Of a stretch of 64,000 bases of DNA, positions 45,450 to 54,695 are shown in pieces. The stretch's first letter is position 1, and the number at the start of each line of letters is the position of its first letter. Position numbers and translations under genes: made by a program. Origin of the DNA: JAVBKX01 sp031553835 (GTDB lineage: Bacteria; Bacteroidota; Bacteroidia; Bacteroidales; Azobacteroidaceae); contig JAVBKX010000001.1 of NCBI GenBank assembly GCA_031553835.1, positions 42,832 through 106,831 on the forward strand, in the 5' to 3' direction. The notes under the pieces are model-generated. The model was not told the DNA's origin and did no database searches. It was given only the letters and a program-made list of their open reading frames with translations.

Positions 45450-47495
45450 ATGAAAAAAAAAATATCTTTCTCCGTTTTTTTATGGATGATCGGGCTAATC
45501 AATCTCCACAGTCAGATATTAAATCCCGTTCATTGGAAATTTCACATCAATGATAAAAGTGAAATCGTATTAAAAGCCACAATCGATGCAGGATGGCATC
45601 TTTACGGCACTGACATACCCGACGGAGGCCCTACTCCCACTTCTTTCTCTTTTGAATCCATACAGGGAGCTGAGCTCGTCGGAAAGATTCAATCTGCCTC
45701 CCAAAAAACAACTAAATACGATGATTTGTTCTCTATGGAATTGAGTTGGTACGACCGGGAAGCTACATTTATCCAGGCAATCAAAATTTCAGCGCCAAAC
45801 CAATTTTCTCTTACGGGCAATGTTAAATTTATGGCTTGCAATGATGAAACCTGTATGATGCCCACCGTGGTGGATTTCAGTTTTTCGTCTGCCGACCTGC
45901 CTCGCTCTCTTGTCGCTGACAAACCGGCTACCTCCGAGCCTGTTGCCAGGGAAACACCGGCTTTATCGCCGGCGACCGTTGTTCAGGATACCATCGCCAA
46001 TGCCGTTTCACAAACCCAGACGCCTCCAGTCACCGATTTAAGTAAAACGGAATCCGTCGATCTTTGGAAACCGGTTATTCAGGAATTACAACAATATGGG
46101 AACAAAACAACCGAAAAATCATGGGCTGTCATTTTCTTTTTAGGTTTTCTCGGAGGATTAGTAGCCCTGATGACGCCTTGTGTATGGCCAATCATTCCCA
46201 TGACTGTCAGTTTTTTTCTGAAACGTTCTAAATCCAATACAAAAAAGGCCATCGCTGATGCTTTCACCTTTGGCCTGTCGATCATTGTTATCTACCTGAT
46301 GCTGGGGCTGATTATTACTGCCATCTTCGGGGCCAGCGCACTGAACGAATTATCTACAAGCGCTATTTTTAATTTATTGTTTTTTGCGTTATTAGTTGTC
46401 TTTGCCATTTCTTTCTTTGGCGCTTTTGAACTCACATTACCGTCTTCCTGGACTACAAAAATGGATCGTAAAGCCGATACAACATCCGGCTTGCTCAGCA
46501 TTTTTTTCATGGCTTTTACTCTTGTGCTGGTTTCATTTTCCTGTACCGGTCCGATTATAGGAACATTATTGGTCGAGGCCGCCGGAATGGGAAGCATGGG
46601 AGGACCGGCTATCGGGATGTTTGGTTTTGCCTTGGCTTTAGCCATTCCGTTCGCCTTATTTGCCATATTTCCTTCCTGGCTGCAAAATCTGCCCAAATCG
46701 GGGGGATGGTTGAATTCGGTTAAAGTCGTGTTAGGCTTTTTAGAATTAGCCTTAGCGCTGAAATTTTTATCCGTTGCCGACTTAGCCTATAAATGGAAAA
46801 TTTTAGACCGCGAAGTATTTTTAGTCCTCTGGATCGTTATATTTGTGCTGTTGGGTTTCTATTTATTAGGGAAAATCAAATTTTCCCATGACAGCGAAAT
46901 CGCTTACGTATCGGTTCCCCGACTCTTTTTAGCGATCATATCATTTGCTTTTGCCATTTACATCGTACCCGGACTTTGGGGCGCGCCATTAAAAGCTATC
47001 AGCGCTTTCGCTCCTCCTTTATATACACAAGATTTCAGGTTATACACCGGAGTTGTCGAACCCAAGTTTTATGACTACGAAGCCGGAATGGCCGCTGCAC
47101 AATCCGAAAATAAACCGGTTATTATTGACTTCACAGGCTACGGTTGCGTCAACTGCCGGAACATGGAAGCTGCTGTATGGACTGATCCCCGGGTAAAAGA
47201 TTTATTAGAAAATCAATTTATCCTGATCTCCCTCTATGTAGATGACAAGACCGATCTGACAAAGCCCATTGAGATCACGGAATATGGTAAACTTCGCAAA
47301 TTGAAAACAATCGGTGATAAATGGAGCTATTTGCAACGCTACAAATTCGGAGCCAATGCCCAGCCATTTTATGTTATTTTAGATAACAACGGAATGCCTA
47401 TAGCGCCGTCGTATGCATACGATAAGAATGTTGACCACTTTCTGAAGTATCTGAGGGAAGGAATCAAAAAGTACAAAGAGGTAAATAAGAAATAA
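45450..47495 (+). CDS. dsbD: DsbD-family protein-disulfide reductase
   Basis: 681 residues. The signal peptide is followed by an N-terminal DsbD-alpha-like domain with cysteines in MACNDETCMMP. After a Pro/Ala/Thr-rich linker come about eight membrane helices containing LMTPCVWPIIPMTVSFFLKR and LVSFSCTGPIIGTLL, each with the conserved Cys. A C-terminal thioredoxin-like domain has the CxxC in FTGYGCVNCRNMEAAVW. It carries reducing power from cytoplasmic thioredoxin to the periplasm. All three redox sites are present, so it looks functional. Confidence 0.94.
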   Translation: MKKKISFSVFLWMIGLINLHSQILNPVHWKFHINDKSEIVLKATIDAGWHLYGTDIPDGGPTPTSFSFESIQGAELVGKIQSASQKTTKYDDLFSMELSWYDREATFIQAIKISAPNQFSLTGNVKFMACNDETCMMPTVVDFSFSSADLPRSLVADKPATSEPVARETPALSPATVVQDTIANAVSQTQTPPVTDLSKTESVDLWKPVIQELQQYGNKTTEKSWAVIFFLGFLGGLVALMTPCVWPIIPMTVSFFLKRSKSNTKKAIADAFTFGLSIIVIYLMLGLIITAIFGASALNELSTSAIFNLLFFALLVVFAISFFGAFELTLPSSWTTKMDRKADTTSGLLSIFFMAFTLVLVSFSCTGPIIGTLLVEAAGMGSMGGPAIGMFGFALALAIPFALFAIFPSWLQNLPKSGGWLNSVKVVLGFLELALALKFLSVADLAYKWKILDREVFLVLWIVIFVLLGFYLLGKIKFSHDSEIAYVSVPRLFLAIISFAFAIYIVPGLWGAPLKAISAFAPPLYTQDFRLYTGVVEPKFYDYEAGMAAAQSENKPVIIDFTGYGCVNCRNMEAAVWTDPRVKDLLENQFILISLYVDDKTDLTKPIEITEYGKLRKLKTIGDKWSYLQRYKFGANAQPFYVILDNNGMPIAPSYAYDKNVDHFLKYLREGIKKYKEVNKK

Positions 47496-47506
47496 ATCAA
47501 ACTATA

Positions 47507-48655
47507 ATGAACAAAAAAGTATTTGTATCCGGATGCTATGACTTGCTCCATAGCGGACATGTCGCATTTTTTAAAGAAGCTGCTTCGTTTGGAGATTTGT
47601 ATGTCGGGATCGGTTCGGACACGACCATCAATGACCTGAAAGGACGTAAAACGATTAATAGCGAACAGGAACGATTATACATGGTAAGATCTGTCCGTCA
47701 TGTAACAGGAGCCTGGGTTAACAAAGGTTCCGGTATTATGGACTTTGAACAGGATTTACGCGAATTTAAACCGGATATCTTTATTGTCAATGAAGATGGG
47801 CACTCGCCTGCCAAAGCAGAAATATGCCAGGCATTAGGCATTGAATACAAAATTCTCAAACGGATTCCGGATAGCGGACTTCCTGAGCGTTCTACAACCT
47901 CCATTCGATCCAATACCCGCTGTACCCTCCCCTACCGGCTGGATCTCGCCGGCACCTGGATCGATCAGCCCTATGTTTCCAAATACCATCCGGGATGGGC
48001 TATCACCATATCGTTGGAACCCTCTATTGATTTCAACGAACGGTGCGGCATGTCCACTTCCACGCGCAATGCGGCAGCCCGTTTGTGGCCATACGAATTT
48101 CCCGACATGCATCCCGAAAAATTGGCTGAATTGATTTTCAGGTATGAAAATGAACCGGGCAGAAAAGAAATATCCGGAGCGCAAGACTCGATCGGGATTT
48201 GTATGCCCGGCCTCAACCGGCATTATTACAACAACACATATTGGCCTGAAAAAATTGAATCGATCCATGATGACGGCATTCTCGACTGGCTGGAAGAACA
48301 CATCTGCTTAATTCTCCTTTGGCCGAGGGAAGCCGGATTAAACCTGCTCAAAGAAACATATATTAATGAAGCAAACGTGAAAGTGTTAGCCGGTGCAGCC
48401 GACCGTGCCTGGGAAGCCATTCTGAAAAAAGACCTGAACGCGTTTGCAAAAGCATACTCCGATTCTTTCAATGCTCAGGTAGCCATGTTTCCCGCCATGT
48501 TGCCTCCTGCCGTCGCTAATGAAATCGATAAAATCAAAGATAAAGCATTGGCATGGAAAATGCCGGGTGCTGGTGGCGGAGGCTATTTAGCGCTATTGTG
48601 CGAACAACCGCTTGAAAATTCAATCCGGATTAAAATCAGAAGAAAAGGAAGATAA
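47507..48655 (+). CDS. Nucleotidyltransferase-GHMP kinase-like fusion protein
   Basis: 382 residues. Residues about 1-135 are a cytidylyltransferase-like domain: VFVSGCYDLLHSGHVAFF (HxGH-type site) and INSEQERLYMVRSVRHV. From about 143 a GHMP-kinase-like domain follows: LPYRLDLAGTWIDQPYVSKYH, a degenerate phosphate loop around RCGMSTSTRNAA, and motif 3 KMPGAGGGGYLALL. The order would suit a bifunctional sugar kinase/sugar-1-phosphate nucleotidyltransferase, but no substrate is known. It lies 11 bases after dsbD. Confidence 0.78.
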   Translation: MNKKVFVSGCYDLLHSGHVAFFKEAASFGDLYVGIGSDTTINDLKGRKTINSEQERLYMVRSVRHVTGAWVNKGSGIMDFEQDLREFKPDIFIVNEDGHSPAKAEICQALGIEYKILKRIPDSGLPERSTTSIRSNTRCTLPYRLDLAGTWIDQPYVSKYHPGWAITISLEPSIDFNERCGMSTSTRNAAARLWPYEFPDMHPEKLAELIFRYENEPGRKEISGAQDSIGICMPGLNRHYYNNTYWPEKIESIHDDGILDWLEEHICLILLWPREAGLNLLKETYINEANVKVLAGAADRAWEAILKKDLNAFAKAYSDSFNAQVAMFPAMLPPAVANEIDKIKDKALAWKMPGAGGGGYLALLCEQPLENSIRIKIRRKGR

Positions 48656-48675
48656 AAGATATTCGAATAAAAAAT

Positions 48676-49464
48676 ATGCATAGCAAAGAAGAAAAAATGC
48701 AGGCTTTCGGCCGGTTGTTGGACATTATGGAAGAACTCCGGGAAAAATGCCCATGGGATAGAAAACAAACCAACGAAAGTTTGCGCACCAATACGATTGA
48801 AGAAACATTTGAATTGTGCGAAGCCATTATCAACAACGACAATGCCGGAATTAAGAAAGAACTGGGAGACGTATTATTACATATTGTTTTTTATTCGATC
48901 ATCGCTGAAGAAAAAAGAGCTTTCGACATTAAAGAAGTCTGCGATGCTCTCTGCGACAAGCTGGTTTTCCGCCATCCGCATGTCTTCGGATCTACCGAAG
49001 CCAATACTGCATCGCAGGTAGAAAATAATTGGGAACAACTTAAATTAAAAGAAAAAGGAGGAAACAAAACGGTATTGGAAGGCGTTCCGGCCTCCCTGCC
49101 CTCCTTGCCCAAAGCGCATCGGATACAAGACAAAGCCCGGCATGCCGGATTTGACTGGACTGTCAGAGAAGATGTATGGGATAAGGTACAGGAAGAATTT
49201 TCCGAACTGAAAACCGAAATCAACCAAATGAACCAGGATCAAATGGAAGCCGAGTTCGGAGATTTGTTCTTTTCATTGGTCAATGCCGCCCGGTTGTATA
49301 AAATTAATCCCGACAATGCATTGGAACGCACCAATCAAAAATTCATACAACGTTTCAACTACATGGAACAGAAAGTTATCGATCAAAAACGTTCGCTTAA
49401 CGATCTGACACTGGATGAAATGGAGATGCTTTGGAATGAGGCAAAAAAGAGACTGAATCACTGA
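48676..49464 (+). CDS. mazG: Nucleoside triphosphate pyrophosphohydrolase MazG
   Basis: 262 residues with the two tandem MazG folds. The first has LREKCPWDRKQTNESLRTN, EETFELCEAI and ELGDVLLHIVFYS; the second has EFSELKTEI then EAEFGDLFFSLVNAARL, both with the EExxE/ExxD metal-binding pattern. It hydrolyses non-canonical or excess NTPs to NMP and pyrophosphate. It ends by overlapping the converging DUF4369 gene by 7 bases. Confidence 0.96.
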   Translation: MHSKEEKMQAFGRLLDIMEELREKCPWDRKQTNESLRTNTIEETFELCEAIINNDNAGIKKELGDVLLHIVFYSIIAEEKRAFDIKEVCDALCDKLVFRHPHVFGSTEANTASQVENNWEQLKLKEKGGNKTVLEGVPASLPSLPKAHRIQDKARHAGFDWTVREDVWDKVQEEFSELKTEINQMNQDQMEAEFGDLFFSLVNAARLYKINPDNALERTNQKFIQRFNYMEQKVIDQKRSLNDLTLDEMEMLWNEAKKRLNH

Positions 49465-50147
49465 GGCCGGTCTAATCCAACCATCCTCATCACCATTTGC
49501 ACCACTGCATTTTCTTTGAATGCAGGGGTTGCGGTTTCCAGAATGTCCCGGGCTTGTTCCGCTTTTAAGTCTTTAAAATAATGCAGAAACAGGTATTCTC
49601 CCAATTGATTCTGGTTATTCTGTTTAATAAATCCATAAACTGTATTGAAATATCGTTCTTTCAATACAGTTCGGCTATCATAAATTTCCTGAAGCATTTC
49701 ATCTGAAGTCTGTTCGTTCAGCCTGTTAAAAACATCTTCATTCAGACGGTTCCCCTCTTGTCGCAACAGTTCCAATTCGTCGAGAAATGCCTGGTATGAA
49801 TCATTCAGAGGGGTACCTCCTATTTTACAATGTAAATCCGGATCAAAAGTCAGCTGTACAGTACCATTCTCTGCAACCAATAATACAGGATCCATCTCCG
49901 GCGAATAATGAATAAACCGAATCTGAGGAACGTCTGATAATGTTTCAGAAAATGTAAAGAACCGATTGGCCAACAATAATGAATCTACAGACGTGATTTT
50001 TCCGGTTCGATCATCCCATTCTTGCAACAAAATGGTTTGACCGCTTAAATCCGATCCGACAAAAGTGCCTTCAATTGTATAAGAAGTCCGTTGACAAGAA
50101 GATAACCATAAAACAACAGCCAGCAGGCCTACACTATAAGTTCTCAT
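49458..50147 (-). CDS. DUF4369-type lipoprotein without thioredoxin domain
   Basis: 229 residues. A lipoprotein signal ends LWLSSC (Cys at about 18), followed by the DUF4369 beta domain (YTIEGTFVGSDLSGQTILLQE, then FTFSETLSDVP). A helical C-terminus runs to the end. DUF4369 is usually the front part of TlpA-like thiol-disulfide oxidoreductases, but no CxxC thioredoxin part is present. It is the last gene of the mpg-ltaE operon, overlapping ltaE by ATGA. Confidence 0.8.
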   Translation of the reverse strand: MRTYSVGLLAVVLWLSSCQRTSYTIEGTFVGSDLSGQTILLQEWDDRTGKITSVDSLLLANRFFTFSETLSDVPQIRFIHYSPEMDPVLLVAENGTVQLTFDPDLHCKIGGTPLNDSYQAFLDELELLRQEGNRLNEDVFNRLNEQTSDEMLQEIYDSRTVLKERYFNTVYGFIKQNNQNQLGEYLFLHYFKDLKAEQARDILETATPAFKENAVVQMVMRMVGLDRPQ

Positions 50148-51181
50148 ATATTAAATATTTTCGAAAGATTAATAATCAGACTGTTCACATCCTCCTCTGT
50201 TGTATCCCATGAGCAGACCAGACGAACTTCATGGCAGGATTCATCCCAGGTGTAAAAGAAATAATGTTCTCGAAGACCTTGAATCGCTTCGGGAGGCATA
50301 ATCAGGAACACGGCATTGGCCTCCACTTTTTGAGTCACCCTAATACCGGGAAATTGCTGTAAAGCCTCTGCTAATTTTTTCGCCATCTGATTGGCATTGC
50401 GAGCATTCTCCAACCATAAGTTATTTTCAAAATAAACCGGAAATTGCGCCGACAAATACCGCATTTTGGAATATAATTGAGCCGATTGTTTTCTATAAAA
50501 ATGAATATTTTCAGCTAATTCAGGTCTAAACGCAATCACAGTCTCGCCCATCATCATCCCATTCTTGGTTCCGCCTAAACTGAGAATATCGACGCCACAA
50601 TCGCGCGACAATTCTCTTAATCCGATATTTAAAGTTGCACAGGCATTAGCCAACCGGGAACCATCCATGTGCACATACATATCGTGCTGATGGGCCAATT
50701 CACTAATCGCTTTTAATTCCCGGGGGGTATAAATGGTGCCTAATTCTGTGGACTGTGATATATAAATAACCTTGGGCTGGGAATGATGTTGATCTCCAAA
50801 TCCATGCAATTGTTTCGCAATTAACCCGGGAGTTAATTTACCATCGGCAGTCTGAATTTCTTTCACCATACAGGAAGTAAACTTAGAGGGAGCGCCGCAT
50901 TCATCTACATTAATATGCCCTGTTGCTGCGGTAATAATACTGTGAAACGGGCGTACCGCCGTTTGCAAGGCTATCATATTGGCGCCTGTACCGTTAAAAA
51001 CATAATACGGGACTACATCCGCACCAAAGATCTCTTTCAAACATTGATCGGCTTTCCGGGTCCATTCGTCATCACCATATCCCACTGCATGCCCCTGATT
51101 TGCGCGCACGATGGCGTCCATCATTTTAGGATGTACACCTGAATTGTTATCGCTTGCAAAACTGATTTGTCCCATACTCAT
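50144..51181 (-). CDS. ltaE: Low-specificity L-threonine aldolase
   Basis: 345 residues of the beta-eliminating-lyase PLP fold. Motifs are SFASDNNSGVHPKMMDAI, a VFNGTGANMIALQ cofactor segment, HMDGSRLANACATLN with the PLP-contacting Asp, and the Schiff-base Lys in LSLGGTKNGMMMGE. It splits threonine into glycine and acetaldehyde. It lies 3 bases after mpg and overlaps the DUF4369 gene by ATGA. Confidence 0.93.
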   Translation of the reverse strand: MSMGQISFASDNNSGVHPKMMDAIVRANQGHAVGYGDDEWTRKADQCLKEIFGADVVPYYVFNGTGANMIALQTAVRPFHSIITAATGHINVDECGAPSKFTSCMVKEIQTADGKLTPGLIAKQLHGFGDQHHSQPKVIYISQSTELGTIYTPRELKAISELAHQHDMYVHMDGSRLANACATLNIGLRELSRDCGVDILSLGGTKNGMMMGETVIAFRPELAENIHFYRKQSAQLYSKMRYLSAQFPVYFENNLWLENARNANQMAKKLAEALQQFPGIRVTQKVEANAVFLIMPPEAIQGLREHYFFYTWDESCHEVRLVCSWDTTEEDVNSLIINLSKIFNI

Positions 51182-51184
51182 AAT

Positions 51185-51742
51185 TCATAATAAATTAACC
51201 TCCTGCCGATCGCAAACAAACCGCCAGTCTTTATCTTTCCATTCTCCTGCATAATCAATACCAATACGGGGAGTTGCCATGTAGTGGAAAACAATATTGT
51301 CATCCTCGATCCAGATGCGGGGAGAAGGGAGAAGTTCACCATAGAAACCGGCGTCCAATTGTAATCTCCGGCCTACCCGTCCGGGCCCGGAATAGATTAC
51401 AGGCTTTCCTGTAACAGGGATTGATTCGACGCCTCGTATCAACGCAGCTTGCGGCTCATCTTCATTTCCGGTTACGAAATTCAGCATCCAATACATACCG
51501 TAAATCAGGTAAACATATATTTTACCGCCGGCATGAAACAATACTTCGGTGCGCTTTGTCCTGCCTTTTGCGGCATGACATGCCAAGTCTTCCATACCCC
51601 GGTAGGCTTCAACTTCAATAATGCGAAATCTTTCAATAGTTCCATCTTCCCATTTCCTGACCATGATCTTTCCTAATAATGCAGGTGCAACAGTCAATAC
51701 ATCCTGCCGGAAAAATTGTACCGGAATTATTTCATTCTCCAC
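51185..51742 (-). CDS. mpg: 3-methyladenine DNA glycosylase (AAG/MPG family)
   Basis: No ATG fits. A GTG at 51742 (185 residues) is chosen over a TTG at 51766 because the -7 promoter element overlaps the TTG. Family motifs are FRQDVLTVAPALLGKIMVRK, IIEVEAYRGMEDLACHAAKG, GKIYVYLIYGMYWMLNFV, ALIRGVE and a late GPGRVGRRLQLD. It removes alkylated purines by base flipping. Of note, no further repair genes lie nearby. Confidence 0.92.
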   Translation of the reverse strand: MENEIIPVQFFRQDVLTVAPALLGKIMVRKWEDGTIERFRIIEVEAYRGMEDLACHAAKGRTKRTEVLFHAGGKIYVYLIYGMYWMLNFVTGNEDEPQAALIRGVESIPVTGKPVIYSGPGRVGRRLQLDAGFYGELLPSPRIWIEDDNIVFHYMATPRIGIDYAGEWKDKDWRFVCDRQEVNLL

Positions 51743-51763
51743 TTTAATAATGTATAAAGAGTA

Positions 51764-51771
51764 CAAATTTA
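51764..51771 (-). promoter_or_regulatory. -7 element TAAATTTG for the mpg operon
   Basis: Minus-strand TAnnTTTG match that overlaps the upstream TTG codon of the long ORF, which sets the start at the GTG 51742. Confidence 0.55.
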
Positions 51772-51791
51772 GCTAAAAAACACAGGTTGAC

Positions 51792-51822
51792 TTGATAATT
51801 CCTGTTAAAAATGGTATTTTTG
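51792..51822 (+). promoter_or_regulatory. nnrD promoter: TTG, 20 bases, TATTTTTG
   Basis: TTG at 51792-51794 and TATTTTTG at 51815-51822, 58 bases before the ATG at 51881. It is divergent from the mpg promoter. Confidence 0.65.
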
Positions 51823-51880
51823 TAATTGAAAGCAAGACGAAAGTAATCCTTTGTTTTTCAAATAGAATGATGGAGTACTA

Positions 51881-52717
51881 ATGAGTGACGAAATACATTC
51901 CATATTAAAGCCACGGGACCGTTACGCTCACAAAGGAGCATTCGGACACGGTTTGTTAATCGCCGGTACTTACGGGAAAACCGGCGCTGCTGTTCTTGCT
52001 GCCACTGCCTGCATGAAAACAGGTATCGGATTATTGACAGTACGGGTACCTGCCGACTGTGTTACAATTCTTCAGTCAACGATACCCGAGGCGATGACAG
52101 ATCCTGATCCGCACGCCAAGATTTTTACCACATGTCCTCCCGACATCAAAAAATACAATGCTGTTGGTATTGGCCCCGGATTAGGGTGTGATATATACAC
52201 GCTAACTGCGGTTATTGCCACTATACTCAACCTGGACCAACCTTTAGTGTTGGATGCCGATGCTTTAAATTTGATTTCTATGGCGGATGTACTCAAGAAA
52301 CGATTACCCGCCGGATGTATCCTGACCCCTCACCCTAAAGAATTTGACCGTTTGTGCGGAAAATCGGATTCTGCGGTGGAACGTATTGACAAAGCATTGG
52401 AATTTTCCGCGCAAAATAATTGCTATATTGTGCTGAAAGGAGCCAATACGATGATTTGTTCACCCAACGGAAATTATTGTTTCAACCCTACGGGAAATCC
52501 CGGGATGGCCACTGCCGGCAGCGGAGATGTGCTTACCGGCATGATTCTTGCTTTATTAGCGCAATCTTATTCTCCGTGGGAAGCCGCCCGCCTGGGTGTA
52601 TATCTGCACGGATTGGCGGGAGATATTGCAGCAGAAAAACATTCGCAGGAAAGTATGATTGCCAGAGATATTATCCAATGTATCGGAGATGCTTTTTTAT
52701 GGATTCAGAGTCATTAA
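51881..52717 (+). CDS. nnrD: ADP-dependent NAD(P)H-hydrate dehydratase, single domain
   Basis: 278 residues of the ribokinase-like YjeF C-terminal domain: AHKGAFGHGLLIAGTYGKTG, GIGPGLGCD, LVLDADALNLIS, LTPHPKEFDRL, VLKGANTMI and the nucleotide motif MATAGSGDVLTGM. It repairs hydrated NAD(P)H. In many Bacteroidales I recall this domain fused behind an NnrE epimerase domain; here only the C-terminal half exists, starting cleanly at MSDEIHSILKPRDRY after a promoter. The epimerase must be elsewhere or absent. Confidence 0.93.
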   Translation: MSDEIHSILKPRDRYAHKGAFGHGLLIAGTYGKTGAAVLAATACMKTGIGLLTVRVPADCVTILQSTIPEAMTDPDPHAKIFTTCPPDIKKYNAVGIGPGLGCDIYTLTAVIATILNLDQPLVLDADALNLISMADVLKKRLPAGCILTPHPKEFDRLCGKSDSAVERIDKALEFSAQNNCYIVLKGANTMICSPNGNYCFNPTGNPGMATAGSGDVLTGMILALLAQSYSPWEAARLGVYLHGLAGDIAAEKHSQESMIARDIIQCIGDAFLWIQSH

Positions 52718-52754
52718 ACAACATATTGTGTAATTAAAAAAAAATGAGGTAGCG

Positions 52755-53489
52755 ATGAAAACTAAATTGATTTTTTTATATTGTGCCGCATTAGGAATAT
52801 ACAGTTTAACTACTAAGGCGCAAGATCCGGAAACTATCATTCAAATTGTAAAAGATGCTTATGCCGGCAATTATTATACTAATACCAGCGACGACTACGA
52901 GTATCAACCCCGTACTTCTTCGTCCCGCAAATCCACTGTTTACCATTCTTCTCCACGTCACTACTCTGAAAGCTGCTACTACGCCGGAGGAGATGAAGAT
53001 CCGGAACGGATTATTCAAATTGTCAAAAATGCTTATGCCGGTGATTATAATTATGCCCGTGATTATGATAATACCACCTACACATACCGCCGTCCGGTTG
53101 CCGGCGCTCCGCAGTATGTTCCGCAACAGAACTACAACAAGTCTTTCTATAGCGAGAATACATCTAAACAGGAACGATTGGATCTATCGCTTCAAACGCC
53201 AAAGCTGACTCAGATCCCTGATTATGTTTTCGGCATGAGGGGATTAAAAATTTTAGACGTCAGTTATAATCGCATCGGGTTTATTTCTAAGCAAATATTA
53301 AATCTGTCTCAATTGGAAATACTCATTTTATCGGGTAATCAATACCTGCACGAATTACCAGATTTTTTGGGAGAAATGAAAAATCTGCGAACTGTATATC
53401 TGCAAGGGATGGGAACCTGGAACGAACAAAAAAAATATGCAACGATAGATCGTTTCAAATCCAAAGGTATCATGGTCGTGATTGATTAA
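52755..53489 (+). CDS. Secreted leucine-rich-repeat protein with a duplicated N-terminal motif
   Basis: 244 residues. A signal peptide ends near residue 22 (LTTKAQ). A 17-residue motif DPExIIQIVKxAYAGxYx occurs at about 24 (bases 52824-52877) and again at about 82 (52998-53051), separated by Tyr/Ser-rich sequence. The C-terminal half holds about three leucine-rich repeats (LKILDVSYNRIGFI, LEILILSGNQYLHEL, LRTVYLQGM). There is no T9SS end. Function unknown; it may bind a protein or peptide in the periplasm or at the surface. Confidence 0.75.
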   Translation: MKTKLIFLYCAALGIYSLTTKAQDPETIIQIVKDAYAGNYYTNTSDDYEYQPRTSSSRKSTVYHSSPRHYSESCYYAGGDEDPERIIQIVKNAYAGDYNYARDYDNTTYTYRRPVAGAPQYVPQQNYNKSFYSENTSKQERLDLSLQTPKLTQIPDYVFGMRGLKILDVSYNRIGFISKQILNLSQLEILILSGNQYLHELPDFLGEMKNLRTVYLQGMGTWNEQKKYATIDRFKSKGIMVVID

Positions 53490-53491
53490 AT

Positions 53492-53522
53492 TTTGTCAAC
53501 TGAAAAATAACCCTTAGCTTTG
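53492..53522 (+). promoter_or_regulatory. Consensus promoter TTTG, 19 bases, TAGCTTTG
   Basis: TTTG at 53492-53495 and TAGCTTTG at 53515-53522 are an exact match to the Bacteroidota promoter layout, 28 bases before the ATG at 53550. Confidence 0.75.
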
Positions 53523-53549
53523 TATCAAAATTTAACCTAATTGAAAAAT

Positions 53550-54683
53550 ATGAGGCGTACAACCCTGGTGAATGGATGGGGAGTTTTTCTTTACTGTCTG
53601 TCTTTTTGTTTTGCAGCATCTTTATCCGCTCAAACTACTGTCATTAAAAAAAACGCAACTAAAAGTAATGATTATGGGGTAAGCTATTTTCTCCCCAAGA
53701 CCAAAATCGTTATCAAAGCTGAAGTAACCAAAGTGACTCAAAAAGCGGGACCTTATGCCATGTATGCAGCCAAATACTTAGGTATTAACAATGCTGTAAT
53801 GGAAGACAACCAATATTATACGTTGAATAAAATAACGGCTCAAAGTATTGGAAGCCCCGATAAGGAAAAAGAATATTTAGTCGTTTGGAATTCTAAAACC
53901 CTGGCGCCTTTTTTATCCCTTACCGAAGAAGGAATCATCTGCGCGATTAATGCCGATTTTGAGTTCCCGGCTGAAACTAAAGACAATATGCAACCTAACG
54001 AAGGCGTAAAAAGAAACCAAATTGCGGCAGAATCTTTATTGACAGAAGAATATTTCAGGGCAGGCTCCACTACAAAAATGGCCGAAGTGCTTTCCAAACA
54101 AATCTACAAAATACGAGAAAGCCGTTCCGATATTATTACGGGTGATTCCGATAATGCTCCACGCGACGGCGCTGCCATGCAACTGGTGTTAGAGCAATTA
54201 GATGCCCAGGAACGTGCACTGACAGATTTGTTCCGTGGAACATCTGTCGAAGAAAAATTCGCTAAAGAATATGAAATCGAACCCCGGGCGGATATAGAAA
54301 AAGAAATTATATTCCGGTTTTCAAAATATTTTGGACCTGTAAAAGCAGACGATTTAAGTGGAAATCCGGTCTATATCAATTTAACCGATATCAACCAGGC
54401 AATAGCTGACGATATTTCCGATTCAAAAAAGCAATCTTCAAAGAAAGCATCGCTTAAGGCAACGACTAAGGGTATTGTGTACAACGTTCCGGGACAAGCG
54501 AATGTAGAGGTATATTACAGCTCCACCCGTATGTTTAACGGAATATTACCGGTAACTCAATTCGGAGATGTTGAAGTATTGGCTCCTAATCTGTTGGATG
54601 ACAAAAAATCAACGACAAAGATTTATTTTTATCCGGAAACAGGCGCTATCGACCACGTCGTTCAATCCGGAGGAAAGTGGTAA
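53550..54683 (+). CDS. DUF4831 family exported protein
   Basis: The ATG at 53550 is preferred to a TTG at 53541; 377 residues. A signal peptide (YCLSFCFAASLSAQ) is followed by a DUF4831 body: GVSYFLPKTKIVIKAEVTK, GPYAMYAAKYLGI, YLVVWNSKTLAPFLSLTEEG and GAAMQLVLEQLDAQERALTDLF. The end, YFYPETGAIDHVVQSGG, is typical of the family. DUF4831 proteins are common in Bacteroidales and have no known function. It is transcribed from a consensus promoter and converges with aroC. Confidence 0.85.
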   Translation: MRRTTLVNGWGVFLYCLSFCFAASLSAQTTVIKKNATKSNDYGVSYFLPKTKIVIKAEVTKVTQKAGPYAMYAAKYLGINNAVMEDNQYYTLNKITAQSIGSPDKEKEYLVVWNSKTLAPFLSLTEEGIICAINADFEFPAETKDNMQPNEGVKRNQIAAESLLTEEYFRAGSTTKMAEVLSKQIYKIRESRSDIITGDSDNAPRDGAAMQLVLEQLDAQERALTDLFRGTSVEEKFAKEYEIEPRADIEKEIIFRFSKYFGPVKADDLSGNPVYINLTDINQAIADDISDSKKQSSKKASLKATTKGIVYNVPGQANVEVYYSSTRMFNGILPVTQFGDVEVLAPNLLDDKKSTTKIYFYPETGAIDHVVQSGGKW

Positions 54684-54695
54684 CGGTTTTTTCCA

